A DNA stretch of 64,000 nucleotides from Halocaridina rubra (lineage: Eukaryota > Arthropoda > Malacostraca > Decapoda > Atyidae), in NCBI GenBank assembly GCA_037179515.1, contig JAXCGZ010007659.1, forward strand, positions 67,501 to 131,500, written 5' to 3'. Each line of letters starts with the position of its first letter. Within the stretch, counting starts at the first letter, position 1. Below, in pieces: positions 24,150-34,458 of the stretch. Made by a program: the position numbers and the translations under genes. The notes under the pieces were generated by a model that saw nothing but the letters and a program-made list of their open reading frames with translations, was not told the origin of the DNA and did not search any database.

Positions 24150-27100
24150 TTGATACATTGCCCTAACTCTGTGACGAGGCAAGGGCTACTGCATCATGAT
24201 CGGGTGCAGCCAAAGAGGCAAGCTCTAAATGGAATCAGGGTAGGCCATCTCAATATCGGGTCGATGACAGGACGAGGAGGAGAGTTGGCAGATTTAATGA
24301 GGATAAAGAAAGTGGATATCTTATGCGTGCAGGAAACTCGATGGAAGGGGAATAAAGCCAAAGACCTGGGTGATGGTTACAAGCTATTCTATAGTGGAGC
24401 AAATGCGCAGAGTAGGAATGGAGTTGGTATAGTGCTGTCTGAGGAAATGAAGAATGCAGTGACAGAAGTAAATAGCAAGAATGACTGCATTATGAGAGTG
24501 AGGGGAGACAATGAACATCATTAGTGCTTATGCACCACAAGTGGGGTGCACAGAGGAGGAAAAGAGCTATTTTGGAACAAAGTATGTGAGGTAATGCAGG
24601 AACTGGGGGAGAATTAGAGGATTATAGTGGGTGCAGATTTTAATGGGTAGGTTGGAAATGGAAAAGATGTAATTGGGCGGGAGCATGGAGGACATGGGAT
24701 TGGGGAGAGAAACCCAGAGGGAGAGAGTGTAGTAGATTTTGCCATGTCCTTTGATATGGCAATAGTGAACACGTTCCTTGCAAAAAAGAAGGAGCACTTG
24801 ATAATGTACAGGAGTGGTGGTAGATGCTCTCAAATAGATTACTTTCTTTACAATAGATCAAGGCTGGTGGAAGTTAAGAATTGTAAAGCTATCCCAGGCG
24901 ACCATGTAGCCCCCCAACACAGGCTTCTGTGTGGACTTGAAGATAAAAAGAGAGAGAAAAACAAAAACGAATGTGATAAAGAAAATCATCTGGTATATAT
25001 TGTCAGGGAGTGATAATGATGAGAAGAGAGAGTTTAGGAGAAGAGTGTTGGGAGAGATTAATCTGGAAATTGAAGATGTGGAGGAATGGTGGGGACATAA
25101 TACATCAGTGATTAGGAGGCATGGAAGGGAGATACTAGGGGAAGAAAATGAAAGCTGGTGGTGGGAGGAGGGGTATAAGGGAAGTTGTAAACGGTAAGGA
25201 GGTAAAGAAGAAGTTTGAAGAATTACAGTTGCAGGAAGACAGAAAAATAGTAAGGGAGAGAAACGAAGAAGTAAAAAAGGTAGTAGCTCAACCTAAGGCA
25301 AGGAAATATGATGAGGTTTATGATGAACTGGAAAGTAAGGAAGGTTTAAACAAGATGTTCAAACCGTCAAAGGTAAGAAATAAAAGTACGAAGGACATCA
25401 CCCATATTAAACAAATTAAAGATGGAAATGGTACGGTCCTAGAGAAGGAAGAAGACATCCTGAAACGATGGAATGAGTATTTCAAGCAACTGCTAAATGA
25501 AGAAAATGAAAGACTTATTAGAGAGGATGGACAAGTAAACATGGGAATGGTAATGAGCTTCTCTAAGGAAGAGGTGATGCGTGCCTTAAAGAAAATGAAG
25601 AATGGGAAGGCAACAGGACCTGACATGATTCCTGTTAAAGTTTAGAAAGCCTAAGAAGAGGAAGGGGTAGACATCTTATATGATCTTATGGCAAAAATCT
25701 CTGAACAGGAAAAGATACCAGAAGAGTGGCAGGAAAGTATATTAATACCTATATTTAAAGGTAAAGGTGATGTCCAAGAATGCAGCAATTATAGAGGCAT
25801 TAAGCTAATGTCTCACACGCTGAAGATTCTGGAGAGAATGATAGATGACAGGCTAAGAGAAGAAGTGAGAATAGGGAAACAACAGCTGGGATTTATGGAG
25901 GGAAATGGCACAACAGATGGAATATTTTGTTTAAGGCAGCTGATGGAGAAATTCAGAGAAAAACAACGAGACTTGCACCTGGTTTTCATAGACCTTGAAA
26001 AGGCCTATGACAGAGTGCCAAGACAGAAAATATGGAGATGTTTGAGGGAGAAGATGGTACCGGAAAAGTATATTAGAATTATTCAGGAGATGCATAGGAA
26101 TGTGTATACTAGAGTGAGAAGCAGTGTTGGAGAGACAGATGGATTTGAGGTAGGAGTTGGATTACACCAGAGGTCGGCACTTAGTCCATTCATCTTCAAT
26201 GTGGTGATGGATGCAATGACCAAAGAAGTGAGAGAAGCAGTGCCATGGTGCATATTATATGCAGATGACATTGCTGGCTACTACAGTGGTAACGCGCTGG
26301 CTTCCCATTCACGAGGTCGAAAGATCGGTTCCCGTCCAAGACCGAGAGTTTAAGCCGTTTACTGGCAGGAACTGCTGTGGTTGGACACCACAGTGGGGGG
26401 TTGGGGCTTGGCCTGGCTGACGAATGCCCATTGTATTGAAATGGAAATAAAGTTTGTTTGTTTGTTTGTTTGTTTGTGTGCAGAGAGGAGCGAGGATTTG
26501 GAGGAGAAGTTGGATGGATGGAGAGCAGCACTTGAGGAGAAAGGAATGGGGATAAGCAGGTAAAAAACCGAATATATGTGTGCCAACATTGCTGAGGATG
26601 GTGGATATAGCATAAGAATGGATGGGGAAGAGATATAGAGAGTACAGAAGTTAAAGTTCTTAGGGTCCATAGTAGAGGCTAGTGGAAGCATGGATCAAGA
26701 AGTGAGACATCGAATTCAGGCAGGATGGAATAACTGGAGGTCTGCATCTGGTGTTCTCTGTGACAAAAAGGTACTGCTGAGATTGAAGAGAAAGTTTCAT
26801 AGGACTGTTGTAAGACCAGATATGTTATATGCAACAGAAACAGCAAATATGAGGAGGACAGAGGAGAAAGGGATGGATGTAGCAGAGATGAGAATGTTGA
26901 GGTAGATGTCTGGAGTAACAAGGAAGGATAGAATTAGGAATGAGTATATAAGAAGATCGACAAAGGTAGTTGAATTATCAAAGAAAATACAGGAGGGAAG
27001 GCTTAGATGATATGGAAATCTGTTACAACGGGAAGAACATCATGTTGGAAAGCATACGATGGAGATGGAAGTTCGGGGTAGAAGGAGGAGAGGAAGACCA

Positions 27101-27230
27101 AGAAAAATATGGCGTGATTGTATAGGGGAAGACTTGAAATGGAAAGGTATTGATGAGGATGAAGCGCAGAACAGATATAGATGGAGACGACTCATTCATA
27201 ACGGCGACCCCATATCAAAATGGGCTAAAG
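24150..27230 (+). pseudogene. RTE ORF: endonuclease + reverse transcriptase
   Basis: Endonuclease: VGHLNIGSMTGRGGELADLM, ILCVQETRWKGNK (catalytic Glu), RNGVGIVLSEEM, in 24150-24524; a later segment near 24744-24990 (QIDYFLYNRSRL, PGDHVAPQHRLL) carries the C-terminal His. RT: GKATGPDMIP (25600 region), QESILIPIFKGKGDVQECSN, NYRGIKLMSH, FIDLEKAYDRVPR, GLHQRSALSPFIF and ILYADDIA at about 26248-26271. A SINE splits the protein right after YADD, and coding resumes at about 26481 with CAERSEDLEEKLDGW. The C-terminus has MEVRGRRRRGRPRKIWRD and RWRRLIHNGDPI. Internal stops. Confidence 0.87.
26272..26478 (+). mobile_element. tRNA-derived SINE inserted in RTE RT domain
   Basis: The head CTGGCTACTACAGTGGTAAC carries the A box, and AGGTCGAAAGATCGGTTCCC a near-consensus B box. 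The body includes GACCGAGAGTTTAAGCCGTT and CACAGTGGGGGGTTGGGGCT. The tail CCATTGTATTGAAATGGAAA-TAAAG is followed by five TTTG repeats. The tail matches the 3' end of the LINE at 28812-33990. It interrupts the RTE protein immediately after YADD. No target duplication is visible. Confidence 0.9.
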
Positions 27231-27236
27231 CTGAGA

Positions 27237-27237
<1 letters not shown>

Positions 27238-27314
<77 letters not shown>

Positions 27315-27340
27315 ATTATTATTGTTATTATTATTATTAC

Positions 27341-27412
<72 letters not shown>

Positions 27413-27430
27413 CATTATTATTATTATTAA
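27238..27430. repeat. (TTA)n microsatellite
   Basis: Triplet run with a few point interruptions; it may include the 3' tail of the RTE element. Confidence 0.95.
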
Positions 27431-27530
27431 GCAGTTATGTGAGAAATATTTAGCAAAGGGTAAGGATGAGTATTTTGCATTTTTGGATCTTGAGAAAGCG
27501 TATGATAGACTTGATAGAGAGGCATTGACT
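27431..27530 (+). pseudogene. LINE reverse transcriptase fragment (second RTE/R2-like family)
   Basis: Reads QLCEKYLAKGKDEYFAFLDL then EKAYDRLDREALTTW, an RT palm motif including the first catalytic Asp, cut off at 27530 where CR1 sequence begins. It is likely the same family as the 3' end at 28223-28397 and as 61629-62140. Confidence 0.65.
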
Positions 27531-28222
27531 ACTTGGTGGCTGGAATACAACTTCAAGAGACAGAAAATGAAAGAGATCTAGGAGTAAACATACTGGCAGA
27601 TTTGTCTCCAGAAATACATATAAATGGCACAGTAAGGGCAGCATATGCATTCTTATCAAATGTAAGGGTAGCCTTCAGGCACACGGACAAGGAAATGTTC
27701 AGAAATATTTATGTAACCTATGTGAGGCCAAACTCGAATATGCAGCCCCCTTTTGGAATCCACACTTGAAAAAGCACATAGCTAAGCTTGAAAAAGTTCA
27801 AAGACATGCCACGAAACTGGTGCCAGAAATACGCAATCTCAGTTATGATGAGAGGCTGAGGGAATTAGACTTACCATCACTCGAAGCTAGAAGATTGAGG
27901 GGGGATATGGTGACAGTCTTTGAATTCCTTCATGGTTATGATAGAGTGGATAGGGATCGATATTTTGATATGGCTGGCCCTAGTACTAGAGGTTATAGTT
28001 TGAAGCTTCGTAAGAAAACTTCTTTGCAGGATGTAAGGAAATACATTTTCAGTGTAAGAGTAGTTGATAATTGGAATTCGCTAAGCGAGGAGGTAGTTAA
28101 TGCTATCTCAATCCATAGTTTTAAGGACAGGTATGATAAGTATCATTAAGTATAAAATGGAACCGATCAGGAGACGGGAAGATACGAGCTTTGGGCTCTT
28201 TCCCGTAAACACAATCAGGTAA
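27531..28222 (+). mobile_element. CR1-like LINE 3' portion
   Basis: Starts in VAGIQLQETENERDLGVNIL and runs through the C-terminal domain (27766-28149: KLEKVQRHATKLVPEIRNLS, SLEARRLRGDMVTVFEF, FSVRVVDNWNSLSEEVVNAI) to TCCCGTAAACACAATCAGGT. It is the best-preserved C-terminus of this family here. One frameshift lies near 27760. Confidence 0.85.
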
Positions 28223-28395
28223 ATGCAGGTTGTGGAAGAGCCGGGAGGATTGGCTGTGGCACTCCAGCAGTGCCATCTGGACGGTCGCTAGCTCCCTTGT
28301 CATTGCCCATTGAGCAAAGTAATCCCTTTATCGTTTCTTTTTTGCTTATATTGGCTACCCCCTAATTGGGGGAGACAGCCAAGGTAGATAGATAG

Positions 28396-28397
<2 letters not shown>
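28223..28397 (+). mobile_element. 3' end of another LINE family with (TAGA)(TTA) tail
   Basis: TGCAGGTTGTGGAAGAGCCG...CTACCCCCTAATTGGGGGAG, then ACAGCCAAGGTAGATAGATA and TTA repeats. The same 3' terminus occurs in reverse at 61629-61690, where it follows a LINE C-terminal frame. CCCCCTAATTGGGGG forms a hairpin just before the tail. Confidence 0.7.
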
Positions 28398-28493
<96 letters not shown>

Positions 28494-28545
28494 GCTAAAA
28501 CATTTACTGGAAATAAACAACTTGTTTACTTTCCAAGTTACTACA
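28397..28545 (-). repeat. 5' LTR, outer part of the Gypsy element
   Basis: A (TTA)n tract to 28491, then AAACATTTACTGGAAATAAA and CTTGTTTACTTTCCAAGTTACTACA. This aligns with the end of the 3' LTR at 19257-19309 and supplies exactly the segment missing from the LTR copy at 23440-23975. Confidence 0.8.
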
Positions 28546-28811
28546 TCTACAAAGGAACATTTAATACTGGGTCTCATCTCACGATGCTGTCAGTGATGTA
28601 ACTGAGAGTTAACCTCTCGATCATCACATCCACGGTGCCATTCGGTCTGAAGTTCTGGACCAGCTTAGTCTGCGGATTTGAAAACCAAACACTGCTTGGT
28701 AACCATCCGATCAACCATCAGTCGGACAGTTGACCATAACCAGTTCACAGACGATCCAATCCGTCTGGTGGGCTGAAGCGAAATAGCACCGTGGATGGAC
28801 ACCATTAGAAT
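28546..28811. other. Unique spacer
   Basis: Starts with the candidate Gypsy target duplication TCTAC. Otherwise it is GC-richer sequence (CGGTCTGAAGTTCTGGACCA, CCGATCAACCATCAGTCGGA) in which I recognise nothing. Confidence 0.4.
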
Positions 28812-29104
28812 GAACAAACAAACAAACAAACAAAAACATTTATTTCCATTTTGTACAATGGTTATTCAACATTAATAGTAACTTATAAGTAGACATGTAA
28901 TTAAACTAATAAATAAGAGGGTTAGACATATAGTTAAATTAAATGTAGCTTTCATAGAAAATAATAATGCTGTAATAAAAATGTTAACAATAATGTTAAT
29001 AATAAAGTAGTAAGTATGCCACTAGATACAGGATCGTTATTATCGGCATCATTTCCATATTTGTTTCCTTACAATGAGAATAATTAGTTCTTAATGAGCA
29101 GCAA

Positions 29105-31962
29105 CTATTTGTCCAAAAGAAAACTATGTAGTTTGCCTTTGAAAGCTGTGAAGGAGGATGTATTTTTAAGATGCTCTGGAATATTATTCCAGAGTGTTGG
29201 CCCTTTGATAGTGATCATCTTTGAACCTGCTTCTGTGTTTGTTCTGTGAATAAAGAGCTCACTGCTCTGTCTTGTGTTGGTTCCCCTTATATCCCTGACT
29301 GTCTTTAAATCAAATAGCCAGCTAGGATAATGATGGTCCAAAATTTTGAATACAAAAACATAAATAGCATAAGCGACCTTATTTTCTGCCCGCAGCCACC
29401 CAAGTTTATTGAGAGCTGGTGTGATGTGGTCATATTTTCTTATTCCTCCCAGGGCAACTCGAGCTGCAAAATTAATAAGCTTCTGTATTCTGTTTATCTG
29501 AGTCTTAGTGGTAGCTCCCCAAACAGTTGTGCAGTAATTAATGTGACTTAGGGCTAGAGATTCAACAACAGTTATTCGAGTGGTAGTCTCAAAATTGTCT
29601 TTTATACGTGATTAGTACATTACTGTTCCTGTAACCTTTTTGCATACTTTATCTATGTGGGAATCAAACAACATGTGGTTATCAAAGTGAATTCCTAGGT
29701 TTTTGACTGTTTTGCTAGGTGTGATAATATTGTCGCAAAAATTAATTGTTGTGTTTTCTGGAATTTGTGCTATGTGGAACCTTGAACCAATAAATATGCA
29801 CTGTGTTTTACTTTCGTTAATTAACAGCCCAATTTCTTGGAAATAGGTTTTAATTTTTGACAGAGTGTTTTCTGCTCTTAAAGTTAGCTCTGGGAGATTA
29901 TTAATATCACCACTAAGGAGTAGTTGAGTGTCATCTGCATATTGTACGACTAGACAGTCAGAAATGAAAGAAGATAGATCATTTACGTAAATGGAGAAGA
30001 GGATAGGACCAAGTACTGATCCCTGTGGAACACCAAATGATACATTTTTTGGCACAGAGATAATGTTGTTAAGACGTATGGACTGTTTACGATTAGATAG
30101 ATACTCGCTAAACCAGCTTGGATCAATATTTAAGTTAATACATTTACTTAAAAGAATTTCATGGTTTACACTGTCGAAGGCTTTTGATAAGTCTAATAAT
30201 ACAAGAAGAGATATTTTTTTCACATCTTTATTATTATATATACTATTCGTAACTTTAAGCAGTGCAGTTTCCGTCGAAAGTTTTGGTCTGAAACCATGTT
30301 GGTTAATACTTATTATTCTATTTGATTCTAAATATGACATAAGTTGGCATGCAACAATTTCTTCTAATATTTTAGAGAAAATGGGTAGCAGGAAAATGGG
30401 ACGATAGTTTGTCACATCTTCTCTGTCCCCCTTTTTATGCAGAGGTATTACATGTGATATTTTCCAAGAGTCAGGAAGCTTTTTAGTAACAATGGAAGTG
30501 TTCATAATAGTTAGAATATAGGATGCAATCATGGATAGAGCATCTTTGATGAACTGAAATGGTATACCATCTGAACCATAAGAGCCAGAGTTTCTTAGGC
30601 TCTTTATGGTAAGAATTAGGGTAGCACAATCGATAGGAATTATCTTGAAGTACTCTCTTGTGTTTTCATTGGAAGAACTGTCATTTAAGCAATTACTCAT
30701 ATTCACTGAGTTGATGTTTTCTTGAGTTTGTTCATATGTATTTTTGTCAACGTTAGCAAAATAGTTATTAAAGTTTTCTGCTTTGTCTTTCAACTCCGTA
30801 ATATTTTCATAACTTTCTGATGTACTCTTTTCATTTGGTATCATGCTTCTTATCACTTTCCATGTTGCTGCTGTATCATGTCTAGAGTCATTAAATTGTT
30901 TTTTGTAAAAGTCTTTTTTACTTACACTGATGAGAGATCTGACACGTTTCTTTTCTGTTTTATAACGTTCTCGGAGAGTCATATCATATCTATTCATTTT
31001 TAGCTCTTTTTGTATTTGATTTCTGATTTGCATTGCCTCTTTGATGTCATTAGTTAGCCAGGGGGCTGAGGGGCGGGTTATTTTTCTTGTTACAATGGGT
31101 GCACAACTATCTAAGCATTCAAGGAAGACTTTTGTTAGAATCTCAACCTGCAAATCGACGTTATCTGTGTATTTAATTCTATTAAGTGCATTTGTGTTGT
31201 TGATTAATGTTTCACAAAAGATATCAGGGGAGTAATTTTTTAGACACCGGAATGTCTTGAGGAGAGGCTTCCTTTTGGGCTTGTTTATGTTTAGCATAGC
31301 AATGTTCAGCTCGTGGTCTGCAATTGGGCAGGGAACTACGTCCCTATAGGGTATACTTTCCACTTTATTTGTTATTATCAGATCTATATGAGTCCTAGAA
31401 TTGGGGGTTATGCGGGTCGGATTTGTCCCTATTTGTATTAACTTCACAGTGTTGATCACCCTTTTCATTTTGTTATCTGCTGAGAGCAAGTCATCATTAA
31501 AATCACCAAGTATGTATATGGGATTATGACGCACACAGATATTTCTGAATGTTTCTAGCAGATGATTGAATGAACTGGTAGGTGCTTTAGGGTGACGGTA
31601 AACACACCCTACAATGAAAGATGGAAGTTTCTGATACTGCACAGTGATCCATAAATCTTCGAGCTCTCCTCAGGTTCTTCTAAACCTGTGGTTATTTCTG
31701 ATGCACAAAGATAATTTCTAACATAAATACAAACCCCATCCCCTCGGCCATGGTCATTGCGAAATATTTTAAACTCTGGGGTATTCACATATTTATTTTC
31801 AGTTGTAGGAGGAAGCCAAGTTTCACTTACACAGAGGATGTCTATGTTGTAGTCTTTTGTTAGCATTATTATTTCCTCAAAATGAGCGAGCAGGGACTGA
31901 GCGTTCACATGTACTAATGTTACATTCTTACCATGTTTCATTGGGGTGGTATCCATAGTCAT
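29105..31962 (-). pseudogene. LINE ORF2: endonuclease + reverse transcriptase, nearly intact
   Basis: About 950 codons. The N-terminal endonuclease starts at 31962 with VTLVHVNAQSLLAHFEEI and CVSETWLP (catalytic Glu), then after a frameshift near 31650 continues in one 676-codon frame: YILGDFNDD, PCPIADHELNIAML (His motif), SAPWLTNDIKEAM, then RT with GSYGSDGIP, NYRPIFLLPIFSKILEE, QHGFRPKLST, LLDLSKAFDSVNHE, SFGVPQGSVLGPILF and VQYADDTQLL. An in-frame stop at 29612-29614 precedes a C-terminal segment that stays in the same frame to 29105 (KGPTLWNNIPEHLK). RT/EN type fits the L2/CR1 group. Confidence 0.87.
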
Positions 31963-31965
31963 AGT

Positions 31966-32043
31966 TGTGATTACCTAATTGTGATTACCTAATTGTGTTT
32001 ACGGGAAAGAGCCCAAAGCTCGTATCTTCCCGTCTCCTGATCG
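31966..32043 (-). mobile_element. Very short CR1 3'-end insertion
   Basis: The minus strand reads CCGATCAGGAGACGGGAAGA...TTTCCCGTAAACACAATTAG, then GTAATCACAATTAGGTAATC. This is the last ~78 bp of the CR1 family with two tandem tail units. It lies precisely between ORF1 and ORF2 of the larger LINE, so it is a severely 5'-truncated insertion. Confidence 0.82.
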
Positions 32044-32044
32044 G

Positions 32045-33415
32045 TTTTGTAGTTTCGACTGTGTGATTCTGCTGGGAATTCATCATTGTAGTGTGTTCTG
32101 GGGTTAGCCCATGGATCGTGGTGTCTGTACCTGCCGTTGGATGTGTAACGCTGGTTTGAGTACGTGCCGTGGTATGATCGGGCCTTCCCAAAGTTTGTAT
32201 GCCTAGGTGAGTGTCTAGGGTTGTAAGAGCCATCACTCCAGGAGAAGTCTCTTGTGCGTGGACGGCGATAAGAGAGGTTTGTATCGTGTCTCTTTCTGTA
32301 GTCTCGCGTATAGGGGATTGTTTCATTAGCTCTTTGCTGTTTATTTTGGTATGACTGTAGTTTGGGATATTTTGTAGATATACCCAGGTTGTGTCCATTG
32401 TTTGCCCCCACGAAATGGCTGGACAATTGTGCCTGTAGGCCATTGATTCAGTTTGTAAGGCACATATTCAAATCCTTTCGATATCGTTATTGCGAAGGAA
32501 ACCCAGTTTGATTTCCGAGAAAGCTCCTTAATCAAGACTTCTTCAGAAGGAATGCCTTGATTTGTCAATGTATTACGTATCTCTCTTTCAAAGGGGTTGC
32601 CAGGAATGCGAATATATATTTGAACTGTAACCCTTGCACTTGCATTATTGGGCAACTGTGGCTGTGGGGGAGAGGACTTCGATGGGATGCTTAGAATAGA
32701 GACTGCTGCTATTTTGTCTTTTCTGTTTTCTTCATTGTTTTGCAGCCTATTGCTGGGTTGGTTATTTGTGCTGGAAGATGTAATTTGGTTGTCCTGGTTA
32801 GTGATAGTTGCTGTGTTGTTAGGAGTAGTGGAGATTGACTCTATATCTTCTTCGCTGTTTTGCAACTCTTTACCAGGTTGGTTGTTTGTGCTGGGAAGAA
32901 TCTTGTTCTGGTTAGTGCCTGTTGTTGTATTGCTAGGAGTAGTGGGGAAGGACGCTGTTGTTTCATCACTATTTTGTAACCTGTTACTGATTTGATTATT
33001 TATGCTAGATGGTGTATTCAGGTTGTCTTGATGACTATCACTTTTATATGGATCTACCTCTTCTTCACTACCACTGTCACATTCGTCTCTCAATGCACTG
33101 AAGGAATTGTGAGTAGAGACAGAAAACCTAGTTTGCAAAACCTGAGGGTTGTTGATAGAAGGGACATCATCGTTGTTAGGTGACAGCACTGAACTGAGAG
33201 GTGGAGATGTTTCTAATAGCAGTTTCAACCTAGAATTATCTCTTTTAAGTAGGACAATGTCAGATTCTAGCAAACCCACCTTGTGTTGTAAGGCTTTCAC
33301 CTTTTCAGCATCTGCTTCCAAAATTTTCACCTTATCTGCAAGACTTTCTATCATTCGATGTAGGTCTCCTAGGTCGTTTGTTTTTTTAGACTCTATGGAT
33401 TTTACAACCGAAGTT
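32045..33415 (-). CDS. LINE ORF1 (coiled coil, internal repeats), partial
   Basis: The open frame 33354-32341 (337 codons) starts MIESLADKVKILEADAEKVK, a leucine-zipper-like coiled coil continuing LLESDIVLLKRDNSRLKLLL. An acidic Ser/Asn/Thr-rich region follows with three tandem repeats of about 38 residues (NNQ.SNRLQN.EE...TTP.NT..), then a folded-looking segment (VTVQIYIRIPGNPFEREIRN, SNWVSFAITISKGFEYVPY). A basic Arg/Tyr/His-rich segment (RYRHHDPWANPRTHYNDEF) occurs in a second frame at 32426-32045. The likely role is element RNA binding. The true N-terminus lies across the SINE, near 33830. Confidence 0.6.
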
Positions 33416-33432
33416 TGAGGTTGAAATTTTTT

Positions 33433-33632
33433 TTTTTTTTTTAACCTTTATTTCCATTTCATTACAATGGGTATTCGTCAGCCAGGGCAAGCCCCAACCC
33501 CCCACTGTGATGTCCAACCACAGCAGTTCCTGCCAGTAAACAGCTTAAACTCTCGGTCTTGGACGGGGACCGATCTTTCGACCTCGTGAATGCGAAGCCA
33601 GCGCGTTACCACTGTACTAGCCAGTTCACCAT
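33433..33632 (-). mobile_element. tRNA-derived SINE inserted in LINE ORF1
   Basis: From 33632 on the minus strand: CTGGCTAGTACAGTGGTAAC (A box TAGTACAGTGG), AGGTCGAAAGATCGGT, body, then the tail GAATACCCATTGTAATGAAA, TGGAAATAAAGG and an A-rich end. Same family as 26272-26478. It splits the ORF1 region of the LINE whose 3' end it shares. Confidence 0.88.
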
Positions 33633-34263
33633 TCATTGAGATATTCAGGACACTTGCGCTAAAAGTGATTATGTTTGTAATTATCTCTTTTTTTACTCGT
33701 TTTTTTATGATGTGTTTACCACTGTATTGGGGAAAGAGTTCCACTACCTTCGAAAGCAAAAGTTGACTTGTTTTGTACAGAGTGACTTTTTTAATTTTTT
33801 CCAATTCCCTTCTGATGTCCTCACGTGAATATACGAATATTCTGTCCAGGTTTTTTTTTAGATAAACAAAAAGAATGATACAAATTTACAGTGAGATTGC
33901 AAATATCTTAAAAAAAAAAAATAGAAACAAAACCCCCTCATTGTTTATACTTACTGGCGCCATCACGCACCATTGTTTCGAAGTCTACCGTTAAAAAGGC
34001 AGTTCTCAATTACTGATCCAAACCCACCTGAAAAATAAATTTTATTTCCATATGTAAAAACGAACTAAACAGCTTACATATACCATAGACTAGAAGGTTA
34101 CCCAACTATAAAATAAAATAAACTGATCTTATGCTATAGAAATAACTCACTAGCTTCTTACATAATAATTTTCAGCCCTTGTTATAAAGAGTAATCACTG
34201 AAACTCCATGTTAAAGAGAGCTTTAGATATCTCAATCGTACGTTGTCCTTCCCTTCTCTTCTG

Positions 34264-34271
34264 TGACGTCA
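34264..34271. promoter_or_regulatory. CRE palindrome TGACGTCA upstream of CDIPT
   Basis: A perfect cAMP-response/ATF element, 148 bp before the CDIPT start codon. The location suits a promoter-proximal site, but the motif alone does not prove function and no transcription start is visible. Confidence 0.35.
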
Positions 34272-34418
34272 TTTGACACTACAAATAATCAACATCTCTT
34301 TAGCAGAAGCCCTTGAATGCTGCAAGAGAAGCCGAGGCCTACTGAAAAGAGAAAAAGAAAAAAAAAAGGCCGAGCCAACGGAGCATAATCCTATATTCGT
34401 ACAATACAACGAATCAAG

Positions 34419-34458
34419 ATGTCGGAAAACATTTTTCTCTTCGTGCCGAACCTCATTG
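34419..34458 (+). CDS. CDIPT: CDIPT exon 1 (phosphatidylinositol synthase)
   Basis: ATG at 34419 encodes MSENIFLFVPNLI plus the first base of a Gly codon, followed by the consensus donor GTAAGT at 34459. Animal CDP-diacylglycerol-inositol 3-phosphatidyltransferases begin with the same ENIFLFVPNLIGY block, and the first exon ends at this position in phase 1. The enzyme joins CDP-diacylglycerol and myo-inositol to make phosphatidylinositol in the ER membrane. The 5' UTR is AT-rich, and the context around the ATG (ATCAAGATG) is acceptable. Confidence 0.9.

Larger units (their letters stand above)
23976..27237 (+). mobile_element. RTE-type LINE, near full length, decayed
   Basis: About 3.26 kb including a 0.2-kb SINE, between (ATT)n tracts on both sides. 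A short 5' leader (23976-24150) is followed by endonuclease, RT and C-terminal regions and a terminus without poly(A), ending in TTA repeats. Length, single ORF and RT motifs fit the RTE clade. Several stops and frameshifts. Confidence 0.87.
28812..33990 (-). mobile_element. Two-ORF LINE (L2/CR1-group, tentative), relatively young
   Basis: On the minus strand: leader near 33990-33830, ORF1 (33830-32045, split by a SINE), a 78-bp CR1 insertion (32043-31966), ORF2 (31962-29105), a 3' UTR, and the terminal sequence CCATTGTACAAAATGGAAAT-AAATG followed by TTTG repeats at about 28840-28812. ORF2 has only one visible frameshift and one in-frame stop, making this the best-preserved element of the window. 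The 5' boundary is approximate; it lies about 430 bp upstream of CDIPT exon 1 in the opposite orientation. Confidence 0.8.
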
